A stretch of 64,000 bases of DNA from assembly GCA_015075425.1 (NCBI GenBank), contig JABTUL010000001.1:558001-622000 (forward strand), written 5' to 3'. Under the pieces are notes generated by a model, which saw nothing but the letters and a program-made list of their open reading frames with translations, made no database searches and was not told the origin of the DNA. Of the stretch, positions 32,929 to 40,609 are shown piece by piece. This stretch comes from Spirochaetales bacterium (GTDB taxonomy: Bacteria > Spirochaetota > Leptospiria > Leptospirales > Leptonemataceae). A program made the position numbers and the translations under genes. Numbering within the stretch: the stretch's first letter is position 1; every line of letters begins with the position of its first letter.

Positions 32929-33541
32929 ATCCCTGCCTGTATTTCTGGCATTCTTCGCTTTCTTTTGTGAAGATCGTTTTGTTTCTACGGCATCGCATCC
33001 GCTTCTGGCCGCAGCAGAAACAATTGATCGGGCCGGTGACTTAAAGCAGGCAAAGGACCTGTTACTCAGGGCAAGCAAAGATGAGGCCCTGGCCGTGGAA
33101 GCAGGCAAGTACCTGGAGCAGATCGATCAGCGCAGAGCAAAAGCAGACGATTGCATCAGGGACCTGAATGTAGCCATAAAAAGTAATATCTGGCCCAACC
33201 GGGCCAACAAGCTCCATTTTCAGCTGGCTGTTTGTCAGGAACTAAAAGGCGATGAGGAAGCAGCCATGAGATCGTACGACCGCTCCATTGAGCTGCGTTC
33301 CACCCTGCCGGTGGCCTTTGTAAGGCGCGGGCTTCTAAAAGAGGCACAGGGTGATCGGGAGGGTGCGCTGCAGGATTTGAAAGCAGGTTCAGCAGATTAT
33401 TTACCCGGCCGGCTCATTCTGGGTCTTTTTTACTGGCGACACGGAACCATTGAGCTGGCCCGCGCCGAGGCCCGCTATTTGCTGGAACGGAGGCCGGAGT
33501 ATGCCAGACTGCTCACGGGCATCATTGAGGAAAAGCTATGA
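32918..33541 (+). CDS. TPR-containing lipoprotein
   Basis: A 207-residue protein with a lipoprotein-like signal (FLAFFAFFCEDRF) and TPR-like helical repeats (AAETIDRAGDLKQAKDLLLR; ELKGDEEAAMRSYDRSIELR; AQGDREGALQDLKAG). It would be a periplasmic scaffold or assembly factor. ATG 32918 overlaps the cytochrome b fusion gene by 11 bases and its end overlaps the SCO gene (ATGA), so it belongs to the NOR operon. Confidence 0.75.
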   Translation: MVAKSLPVFLAFFAFFCEDRFVSTASHPLLAAAETIDRAGDLKQAKDLLLRASKDEALAVEAGKYLEQIDQRRAKADDCIRDLNVAIKSNIWPNRANKLHFQLAVCQELKGDEEAAMRSYDRSIELRSTLPVAFVRRGLLKEAQGDREGALQDLKAGSADYLPGRLILGLFYWRHGTIELARAEARYLLERRPEYARLLTGIIEEKL

Positions 33542-34143
33542 AAGGCAGACTGTTTGTACTGCGGATTATTGGAATTCTGGCCTTCATGAGTGTCGGTTAT
33601 ATTATTTATTATACGATTGGATCCGGGAAGCCGCGCTCTTTCTGGCAGGATAAACTGGAATCGATCAACCTTTACGGCCAGAAGGGCAAATTTGTAGACG
33701 CATCGGGAACGCCGGTGGATCTACTATCTCTTTCCGGACGTCCCGCGCTCTTTTCCTTTGTTTTTCTTAAGTGCCGCCTGAGCTGTCCGGTTATCATTCA
33801 TGAGCTGAAGAAAGTACGGCCGCTCCTTCCCGGAGAACTGCGTTTTGTTTTGTTTTTATTCGATGAGGAGCGGCAATCCAGAGAGGACCTGGAGGAATTT
33901 TTCCGCACCTATGAGATCAATGCAAAGGACTGGCTGGTTTTACAGGGAGAGAAGGATGATATTTCTTCTCTGGCACGCGTCTTTCGTCTGCAGTATTCGG
34001 AAGCAGAAGAAGATCGGTACAACTACATGCATACCAATTTTTTTGCCCTGGCCGACTCTTCCGGGCAGATTAAGCTGCAAATACGGGGCTTTGAAAAGGA
34101 CAGTGAGGATTTCTATCGTAAGATTGCGGAGGCACTGCAATGA
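33538..34143 (+). CDS. SCO1/SenC-family copper chaperone
   Basis: A membrane-anchored thioredoxin-fold protein that delivers copper to CuA sites. It has an N-terminal span, the copper-binding CRLSCP (CxxxCP) and a downstream His in MHTNFF. Length 201 is normal. Its place in this operon fits maturation of the CuA subunit encoded at 28566. Confidence 0.88.
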   Translation: MKGRLFVLRIIGILAFMSVGYIIYYTIGSGKPRSFWQDKLESINLYGQKGKFVDASGTPVDLLSLSGRPALFSFVFLKCRLSCPVIIHELKKVRPLLPGELRFVLFLFDEERQSREDLEEFFRTYEINAKDWLVLQGEKDDISSLARVFRLQYSEAEEDRYNYMHTNFFALADSSGQIKLQIRGFEKDSEDFYRKIAEALQ

Positions 34144-34466
34144 AGGAACAAAGGGGCAGGATCATTTCTATACTGCTTTTTATTCTGGGTATTTCTGCTT
34201 TGATTGGTGCGGATACCTATAAAGATTTTTTCTTTGAAATGCAGGCCAAGATTTCCGGCAGCGGAATCAACTATCAGGCGCTGGCGGAATTTTGTGGCTG
34301 GACCGGCGCTAAAAAACCCGGCGAAACGGATACCGAGCGGGGAATTCGTGCCGCCTGGAATATGGGTAGCGCCATGATGGGAATGTCTGCTCTGGCCGTT
34401 CTCCTTTTCCTTCTGGTCGCCGGCATTATCTTTGGTCTGTTTTATATAACGGGCAATTTTCGATGA
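34140..34466 (+). CDS. Two-span membrane protein of the NOR operon
   Basis: A 108-residue protein, not recognised. Spans at about residues 7-24 and 84-103 enclose a 55-residue, probably periplasmic loop (including ALAEFCGWTGAKKPGET). Both ends overlap neighbouring genes by 4 bases (ATGA), so it is firmly part of the operon. Confidence 0.65.
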   Translation: MKEQRGRIISILLFILGISALIGADTYKDFFFEMQAKISGSGINYQALAEFCGWTGAKKPGETDTERGIRAAWNMGSAMMGMSALAVLLFLLVAGIIFGLFYITGNFR

Positions 34467-35203
34467 AAATTCGGTTGCTGGCTCTTGCCGGAAGTCTGCT
34501 CACCGTTGCTGCTCTGGTAATTAAGTTCTATTTTATACCTGCCACCGGGCAGTTTGTGGAATTGACCATCAGGGATCAGATGATGCGGGACCTGGCAGCG
34601 TTTGAGCGGACGGTGCTCGTCGTCGTATCCGCAGCCGGCACAGATCGTGATTTTGTCCGCCGCGCCCTGTACTCCATTTCTGAAGATCCAGAAATTCCTA
34701 TCGAGCTGCGTCGCTCTCAATTCTTAATGGAACAATTTGGACCGCGACCGGATCGCGAGCCACAAAACGATGTGGAGCGGGCTGTTTTTGCCAGCGCCGT
34801 GCCGGCCTTTATAAAAAATGAAGATTCCTATCAGGCCATCTACCCTTTACGGGCCACCGGCGTCTGCATGCGCTGTCATTTCGATCGCGCCGGCAAACCA
34901 ATACAGCCCGGAACGGTGATCGGGCTGGCGGTAAAATCGGTTCCGCTGGCCTCCATCCAGCAGTCGAGTGTCATGTATTTCATCATGGACCTTTTCTGGG
35001 AAAATCTGCTCATGGTGGCCGTGGGCGTGGGCACCATGCTCTTTTTTGTTTTCTTCTGGATCTTTAAACCTCTGAGTCTGATTCAAGAGCGTCTGGATGC
35101 CATCTACAGGGAGAGGGCTGAAGAATGGCAGCTGGATGAGTATGTGCAGCTGGGCGAATGGGAGCGGCTGGTGCGAGCCATCGAGTTTCTCATTAAAGAG
35201 TGA
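34463..35203 (+). CDS. Membrane c-type heme protein (DUF3365/Tll0287-like)
   Basis: A 246-residue protein with an N-terminal span, a periplasmic domain carrying one heme c motif CMRCH and the AIYPLRATGVC context of Tll0287-like domains, a second span (LLMVAVGVGTMLFFVFFWIF) and a cytoplasmic HAMP-like helical tail. Such domains form sensor modules for redox or gas ligands; here no kinase output follows, so it could be a heme-based electron carrier or a truncated NO sensor. Confidence 0.72.
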   Translation: MKIRLLALAGSLLTVAALVIKFYFIPATGQFVELTIRDQMMRDLAAFERTVLVVVSAAGTDRDFVRRALYSISEDPEIPIELRRSQFLMEQFGPRPDREPQNDVERAVFASAVPAFIKNEDSYQAIYPLRATGVCMRCHFDRAGKPIQPGTVIGLAVKSVPLASIQQSSVMYFIMDLFWENLLMVAVGVGTMLFFVFFWIFKPLSLIQERLDAIYRERAEEWQLDEYVQLGEWERLVRAIEFLIKE

Positions 35204-35344
35204 TCGGAAAGAGTCGTCGGCAACAGGCTCAGTCCGGCGCCGTGCCCTCCCATTTTGTACTTCTATATCTGCAATTGCCTTGACCGGATCCCGGCGGAAA
35301 ATTCCATGGATACTGAGACTAAATCTCAAAAAGTGGAGCGAGCC

Positions 35345-36334
35345 ATGCCGTTTTCTCAAAAAGTTTCTTCCCTTATCTTTTTTGCCCTGGCGCTCTGTAC
35401 AGCTCTCCGTGCAGAAAAAAGGCTGCTTCTCGTGCTTTCCGGCCCGCCCGCTGCGGTAAGTTTTCCCCTGGCCTATATGGTGGCCAGAGGTTCCCTGGCG
35501 GATCTGGCGCAAAGAGTCGAATTCAGAACCTGGATGACTCCCGACCAATTGCGCAGCATGGCACTGGGAAAGGAGGCCGACTTTATGGCGATGCCTTCCA
35601 ATGTTGCGGCGAACCTGTACAACCGCGGCGCGCCGGTGCGTCTGGTCAATATTTCCACATGGGGCATTCTCTATCTGGTTTCGCGCGGGAAGCCGCGGAC
35701 AACGCTTGCTGATTTCAAGGGTGAAGAGATAGCCATGCCCTTCCGCGGCGATATGCCGGACATAGTCTTCCAATTGCTGGCAGAAAAACAGAACCTCAAG
35801 AGCCAGGATTTTACTTTGCGCTATGTGGCTTCTCCCCTGGACGCAATGCAGCTTTTGCTCATGCGCCGGGTAGATCATGCACTTCTGGCCGAGCCCGCCA
35901 TCTCCATGGCCCTCAGGCGCAGCGGTTCCTTCCCTCTGAAGCTTGTGGCCCCTGAACTTTCGCGCAGCCTCTCTTTGCAGAAGGAATGGGGCCGGCTCTA
36001 TGCGCGTGCCCAGGAGATGCCTCAGGCGGGGATTGTGGCTGTAGGCGAGGCCGGAACAAACCGCCAGCTGATTGCGGAAATGCACCGGCGCTACAGCGTT
36101 GCTCTGAAAGAATGCCAGAAAGATCCGGATGCTTGCAGCCGCACTGTGCAGCCTTTTCTCAGCCGTCTTATGCCGGAAGCCATTGCCGATTCGATCCGGA
36201 TCAGCCCCCTGCGTTCTGTAGCGGCCGCAGACGCTGCCACAGAGCTAAAATTTTTTCTGGGGCAACTGCATGCCAGAGAGGCGGCTCTCCTTGGTGGTAA
36301 AATGCCGGCCGAATCTTTTTACCGCTGGCCCTGA
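35345..36334 (+). CDS. NitT/TauT-type ABC transporter substrate-binding protein
   Basis: A 329-residue periplasmic protein with a signal peptide (LIFFALALCTALRAEK) and an NMT1/SsuA-like fold (PLAYMVARGSLADL, GKEADFMAMPSNVAANL, TWGILYLVSRG, RRVDHALLAEPAISMAL). ATG 35345 follows GGAG. It is followed by its permease and ATPase genes. The substrate is unknown; homologues near denitrification genes suggest an anion or a cofactor precursor. Confidence 0.82.
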   Translation: MPFSQKVSSLIFFALALCTALRAEKRLLLVLSGPPAAVSFPLAYMVARGSLADLAQRVEFRTWMTPDQLRSMALGKEADFMAMPSNVAANLYNRGAPVRLVNISTWGILYLVSRGKPRTTLADFKGEEIAMPFRGDMPDIVFQLLAEKQNLKSQDFTLRYVASPLDAMQLLLMRRVDHALLAEPAISMALRRSGSFPLKLVAPELSRSLSLQKEWGRLYARAQEMPQAGIVAVGEAGTNRQLIAEMHRRYSVALKECQKDPDACSRTVQPFLSRLMPEAIADSIRISPLRSVAAADAATELKFFLGQLHAREAALLGGKMPAESFYRWP

Positions 36335-36345
36335 AGCTGCAGTAG

Positions 36346-37128
36346 ATGAGAAAATGCATTGATATTTTTGGAAGTGCAATGGGCTACCTCTGGGGAGGCT
36401 GGTCTTCTCTGGCCACTCTCTTTTTGTGCCTGGCCGTATGGCAACTTCTGAGTGAATCCTACAGTGATTTGATTTTACCGGCACCTCTGGCTGTTTTTTC
36501 GAGTCTCTTTGAAATAATGACCGCTGGCCCAGGCCTTGAGGAGCTCGCCATAACAGCCCGGCGTGCTCTTGTGGGATTTATTCTGGCCGTCATTCCAGGC
36601 GTATTCTTTGGCCTGGTGGCCGGTTACAGCATGACCGGTTCTATTCTTTCACGACCCATCGTTTCCTTGCTTCTGGGAACGCCGCCCATCGCCTGGCTGG
36701 TGCTGGCGCTTATCTGGTTTGGTACCGGCGACGGCACTCCAGTATTCACGGTGCTTCTGGCAGCGCTCCCGGTCATTTTTCTGCAATCCATGCAGGGCAT
36801 GAGGACTCTGGATGGACACCACAAAGAGCTGGCCCGGGCCTTTCGCATTCCACTGTGGATGCGCTGGAAGGATATTTTTCTACCGCACATTCTGTCTTAC
36901 GTGCTGCCAGCGCTTATTACGGCACTCGGTATTTCCTGGAAGGTTGTTGTGATGGCCGAGCTTCTGGCCACGGACCGTGGTGTGGGCGCGGCTCTTTCTG
37001 TGGCGAGAACCTGGCTTGATACCAGAGCCGCGCTGGCCTACATTGCAGCGGCTGTGGGTCTCCTTCTTTTTATCGAATATGCTTTCCTTGAGCCACTGAA
37101 ACGTCAGATGGAACGCTGGAGAGATTGA
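36346..37128 (+). CDS. NitT/TauT-type ABC transporter permease
   Basis: A 260-residue integral membrane protein with the binding-protein-dependent transport fold. The EAA loop reads ELARAFRIPLWMRWKDIFLP, which contacts the ATPase. GTPPIAWLVLALIWFGTG is typical of the SsuC/TauC group. It lies between the binding protein and ATPase genes. Confidence 0.9.
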   Translation: MRKCIDIFGSAMGYLWGGWSSLATLFLCLAVWQLLSESYSDLILPAPLAVFSSLFEIMTAGPGLEELAITARRALVGFILAVIPGVFFGLVAGYSMTGSILSRPIVSLLLGTPPIAWLVLALIWFGTGDGTPVFTVLLAALPVIFLQSMQGMRTLDGHHKELARAFRIPLWMRWKDIFLPHILSYVLPALITALGISWKVVVMAELLATDRGVGAALSVARTWLDTRAALAYIAAAVGLLLFIEYAFLEPLKRQMERWRD

Positions 37129-37130
37129 AG

Positions 37131-37970
37131 ATGGAAGCACATACCTTTCTTCACGCCAGAAATCTCAGCTACAGCCGCGGCATGGACCTGATCTTTTCCG
37201 GTTTTGATCTTGAGCTGCGGGCCGGGGATCGGGTGGCCCTGGCCGGCCCATCGGGCTCGGGCAAGACGACTTTCATGAACCTGTGCGCGGGACTTCTGGA
37301 CGTGGAAGAAGGAGAGCTGGAGCGAAATTTCAATCGCATGGGCTATGTGTTCCAGACGCCGCGTTTGCTGCCCTGGAAGAACGCCGCAGAAAATATGGCG
37401 CTCGGTCTGAAGGCTGCGGGAATACCGGCCGGCCTGCGCAAACAAAAGTGCCAGGAACTTGCCGCAGCCATGGGCCTTAAAGCCGATGACTTGAACAAGT
37501 ATCCCCATCAGCTTTCCGGTGGTATGCAAAATCGAATTGCTCTGGGGCGGGCCATGGTTCTGGAACCCGACTTGATTTTGCTCGATGAACCCTTTGCGGC
37601 GCTGGATATTGGCCTCAAGCAGGAGATGATGCAACTGCTACAAAAATTGTGTCGCCCGGACGCGGCAATGCTTTGTATTACACATGATTTAATGGAAGCC
37701 GTCCAGCTCTGTGATCGTATTTTGCTTATCTCCGGGCGTCCGGGTGAGCTGGTTGCGGAAATTCAACTGGAGAAGGCGTCGGGACTGACCGGCGAAGCCT
37801 CCGTATTTTCCCGAACCGCAGAACTCATGGAGAACGCCATTGTGCGCGCTGTATTTGATCTGCCGCCGCTCACCTTTGCCGAGCGACTCGGTCCAAACAA
37901 AGTGCGTACGGAGGGCCACAGAATTCAGGTTTTTCCGTCCAGAAAATACAGTCGGTCCGAGGCCTGCTGA
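37131..37970 (+). CDS. NitT/TauT-type ABC transporter ATPase
   Basis: ATP-binding subunit with Walker A (GPSGSGKTT), Q loop (YVFQTPRLLPW), signature (LSGGMQNRIALGRAM) and Walker B (LILLDEPFAALD). ATG 37131 follows GGAGAG at good spacing; TTG 37125 would overlap the permease stop (TTGA). The 60-residue C-terminal extension is slightly longer than usual. Confidence 0.9.
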   Translation: MEAHTFLHARNLSYSRGMDLIFSGFDLELRAGDRVALAGPSGSGKTTFMNLCAGLLDVEEGELERNFNRMGYVFQTPRLLPWKNAAENMALGLKAAGIPAGLRKQKCQELAAAMGLKADDLNKYPHQLSGGMQNRIALGRAMVLEPDLILLDEPFAALDIGLKQEMMQLLQKLCRPDAAMLCITHDLMEAVQLCDRILLISGRPGELVAEIQLEKASGLTGEASVFSRTAELMENAIVRAVFDLPPLTFAERLGPNKVRTEGHRIQVFPSRKYSRSEAC

Positions 37971-37973
37971 TCT

Positions 37974-39164
37974 GTGGCTTTTACAAATCATCCCCTCTGG
38001 TACGCCGCTTTCCGGCCCTTCTTTCTGCTGACCGCAGTCCTGGCCGTCCTTTATGCCATACTCTGGGGCCTTGTTTTTTTGGGGGGAATTTCCTTTCCGG
38101 GAGCCCTGAAAGAAGTGGGACCGATTCTCTGGCACGCTCATACGATGCTTTCGGGAGTGGTGCTGGCCTCAGCCGTCGGATTTTTGCTCACAGCTCTGCC
38201 GGAGTTCACGGGCCAGCCCTTTCCTTCACGGAAGGCAGGGATGCTTCTCTGTCTGCTTTTTGCTACCGGGCAGCTGGCGCTCTTTGTTCCCGGAGGTCTT
38301 TTTCTTTCTTTTTTTGCACAGATGGTGCTGCTTGTCTGGCTCCTGTCCTTTGCGCTTATGCTTTTGCGCGGACCAACCGGTCGCAAACATCGGAGCTTTG
38401 CCTGGGCGCTCTTTGCTCTGACAATAACCGTTGCAGGTTTTTACTACGATCTCTGGTCAGAGCGGAATTCTTTGCGCTTTTTGCGGGCGGGCGTTGGTGT
38501 ATGGATGGTATTGATCATTCTGGCGCTCAGCCGCATTTCCATGCGCATTCTGAATTTCTACTTACAGGAGATGAAAGATTCGGAAGTGTACCTGGCCCGT
38601 CCTCCGCGGCGCAACATTGCGATTCTTTGTCTGTCCTTGCATACCGCCGCCGAACTTGGTGCATTAAGTGCGCCTGTTCAGGGTTTTCTCTCCCTGGCTG
38701 TGAGCGCTTCTTTGTTTCATTTACTGAGCGACTGGCATCTGGGTCGGGTAGTACTCCGGCGTTATGTCTGGCCACTGTACAGCATTTATCATTTCATGGC
38801 CCTGGGTTACGGGCTGATGGGCTACTCTCTTCTTTCGGGAAGCCCCTACCAGAGCGCCGGCCGGCATCTTTTGATGATGGGTGGCATGGGAGTTTCTATT
38901 TATATGGTGCTCTGCATTGCCGGCCGGGCCCACAGCGGCCTTTCTCTGGAAAGGCGGGCGTACGTGCCGCTGGCCGTGATTTTTCTTTTCTCTGCGGTGG
39001 TATTTCGCCTGCTCTATGCTTTCTTTCCGGACCGGTCGTTTTTCCTCGTGGCCCTCGTCTGCTGGTCGATTCCGTTTTTCCTGTATATGGTTTATATGGG
39101 TCCGGTGCTCTGGGGCCGGCGAGCGGATGGACTCGAGGATGCCACCTCAGCCCCTCTTGAGTGA
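37974..39164 (+). CDS. nnrS: NnrS family protein
   Basis: A 396-residue, about 12-span heme- and copper-containing membrane protein that protects against nitrosative stress and is a marker of denitrification loci. Family motifs: HPLWYAAFRPFFLLTA at the N-terminus, WHAHTMLSG and LLTALPEFTG. The start is GTG 37974, 3 bases after the ATPase stop. It ends the plus-strand unit. Confidence 0.88.
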   Translation: MAFTNHPLWYAAFRPFFLLTAVLAVLYAILWGLVFLGGISFPGALKEVGPILWHAHTMLSGVVLASAVGFLLTALPEFTGQPFPSRKAGMLLCLLFATGQLALFVPGGLFLSFFAQMVLLVWLLSFALMLLRGPTGRKHRSFAWALFALTITVAGFYYDLWSERNSLRFLRAGVGVWMVLIILALSRISMRILNFYLQEMKDSEVYLARPPRRNIAILCLSLHTAAELGALSAPVQGFLSLAVSASLFHLLSDWHLGRVVLRRYVWPLYSIYHFMALGYGLMGYSLLSGSPYQSAGRHLLMMGGMGVSIYMVLCIAGRAHSGLSLERRAYVPLAVIFLFSAVVFRLLYAFFPDRSFFLVALVCWSIPFFLYMVYMGPVLWGRRADGLEDATSAPLE

Positions 39165-39167
39165 CCT

Positions 39168-39236
39168 CATCCGGGTTATTTCATGAAGACATTAGCCCGG
39201 ATTATTCGTGAAAACAGTGGGGCGCCGCACGCGACC
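39168..39236. other. Junction between the convergent denitrification units
   Basis: Two imperfect direct repeats, ccgggttatttcatgaa (39176-39192 region, preceded by tcat) and cccggattattcgtgaa about 25 bases on, lie here. Such motifs recall the ends of some insertion sequences. No gene is visible. Confidence 0.3.
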
Positions 39237-39455
39237 TTACCCTTGCGCCGGACTCAATCGCCGGCGGATCTCAGCAACATCCGGTGCCTCTTCGCGCGCT
39301 TCCCGCGTGGAAGCTGAATTTGGGTCAGCCGGCCCCTCAGATGTAGCCAGGGGAAATTTTCGCAGGAGGATGCAGCCGCGCGAACGGGGCTCGCACAGAT
39401 CGCGCCCTGTCCGGCTGCAGCCGGATGGGGTATCATAGGGGCAGGCCCAGCTCAT
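39237..39455 (-). CDS. Small Cys-rich protein, end of nir operon
   Basis: A 72-residue soluble protein with four cysteines, C5, C13, C21 and C28 (CPYDTPSGCSRTGRDLCEP then RSRGCILL), a spacing suited to a zinc or iron-sulfur site. Its ATG overlaps the hemerythrin stop (ATGA), which strongly supports translation. I do not know the family; similar short Cys-motif proteins occur in anaerobic-respiration loci. Confidence 0.65.
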   Translation of the reverse strand: MSWACPYDTPSGCSRTGRDLCEPRSRGCILLRKFPLATSEGPADPNSASTREAREEAPDVAEIRRRLSPAQG

Positions 39456-39853
39456 AAAAAGCCGGCCTTCTGTAAATAGGGAACATAGTCCCGGTCCCGT
39501 CCACCAATATGATCTAAGAGCCAGTGCGTTAGAAAATCAGCTATTTCTGAAGCCGGCAAAACCGAACTATTTTGCAGACGAAACCCCATCACTGCCAGAT
39601 GGCGCACAAAGGCGGCGTGTTCCTTTTTATGCGCGACCAGATCCGGATATCCAGATTTTTTCATGCATTCTTCTTCATGGGTGAAATGATCGCGCGCATA
39701 ATCCTTTAATTCTTGCAGCAAATTGCGCAACTCCGGTAACTCCAGGTTACCTTCTTTGTTTTGAAGTTTTTGCAGAAGATCGATCAGAACCGAATGCTGA
39801 TCATCTATACTCAGGATGCCCAGAGCGTAGGTAGCTTTTTCAAAAATGCCCAT
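39452..39853 (-). CDS. Bacteriohemerythrin
   Basis: A single-domain non-heme di-iron protein that binds O2 or NO. Ligand motifs are DDQHSVLIDLL, HFTHEEECMKKSGYP, HKKEHAAF and WLLDHIGGRDRDY. ATG 39853 overlaps the methyltransferase stop by 14 bases; an ATG at 39910 would add 19 atypical residues. In the nir operon it probably buffers or detoxifies NO. Confidence 0.9.
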   Translation of the reverse strand: MGIFEKATYALGILSIDDQHSVLIDLLQKLQNKEGNLELPELRNLLQELKDYARDHFTHEEECMKKSGYPDLVAHKKEHAAFVRHLAVMGFRLQNSSVLPASEIADFLTHWLLDHIGGRDRDYVPYLQKAGFL

Positions 39854-40595
39854 ATCCTGTCGAAAGAGATAACTCCGGTACAGCAAAAGATCTGGCACAA
39901 ACTTTTCCAATTACAATAATCGCCGGTGCAGAAATTTTTCCCTGCAAAGTATGAGCGTCTGAAAGACAGGAGTGGTGGATTTTTTCTTCCGGCGTGGAAG
40001 CGTTTTCCACTACGATAAGGGGAATTCTCCCATTCTCTTCATGTGGACCGGCCAGTGCCCGGGCAAGAGATCCTATATGGGCCACACCCATATACACCAC
40101 TATAGTATCGCGAGCCGGATCGATGCCGGTGAGATCGGGCAATGCGTCTTTGCGTGTGTGTCCCGATAAAAAAACCACCCGGTCCGTTGATTCGCGATGG
40201 GTAAGCGGAATTCCGGCACTGGCAGCCGCCGCCGTGGCCGCGGTGATACCGGGGACGACTTCACAGTCAATTCCTCTCTCTCTTAAATAGGCAAGTTCCT
40301 CGCCCCCCCGACCAAAGATAAAAGGGTCCCCCCCCTTAAGGCGCACAACCACGGAATACTTTGTCGAGTATTGGGCAAGGAGTTCATTGATTTCCTCCTG
40401 AGGCAGTGCATGTCGGGAAGCACGTTTGCCCACGTAGATCATTTCTGCATTTTCAGGGCAGAGTTCCAGTATCTCAGAAGCAACAAGGGCATCATAGAGA
40501 ACGGCGCCCGCCTCACGCAGGAGGCGGGCCGCTTTCAAGGTTAAAAGCTCAGGGTCGCCGGGTCCGGCTCCCAGAAGATAGACGCGGTTGCCCAT
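39840..40595 (-). CDS. nirE: Uroporphyrinogen-III C-methyltransferase (NirE/CobA type)
   Basis: Makes precorrin-2 from uroporphyrinogen III, the entry to siroheme and heme d1. Motifs: GAGPGDPELLTLKAARLL, YVGKR, VVRLKGGDPFIFGRGGEE, VPGITAATAAAASAGIPLTHR. Length 251 is that of a monofunctional enzyme. It lies 14 bases downstream of nirS, which supports a dedicated role in heme d1 synthesis; cobA would be the general name. Confidence 0.92.
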   Translation of the reverse strand: MGNRVYLLGAGPGDPELLTLKAARLLREAGAVLYDALVASEILELCPENAEMIYVGKRASRHALPQEEINELLAQYSTKYSVVVRLKGGDPFIFGRGGEELAYLRERGIDCEVVPGITAATAAAASAGIPLTHRESTDRVVFLSGHTRKDALPDLTGIDPARDTIVVYMGVAHIGSLARALAGPHEENGRIPLIVVENASTPEEKIHHSCLSDAHTLQGKISAPAIIVIGKVCARSFAVPELSLSTGYGHF

Positions 40596-40609
40596 AAGCT
40601 CCTCCCTAT

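Noticed and set aside
34847-36085. 412-codon minus-strand frame
   Set aside because: Antisense to the heme c protein and the ABC binding-protein genes; rich in His and Gln as typical for shadows of this codon use.
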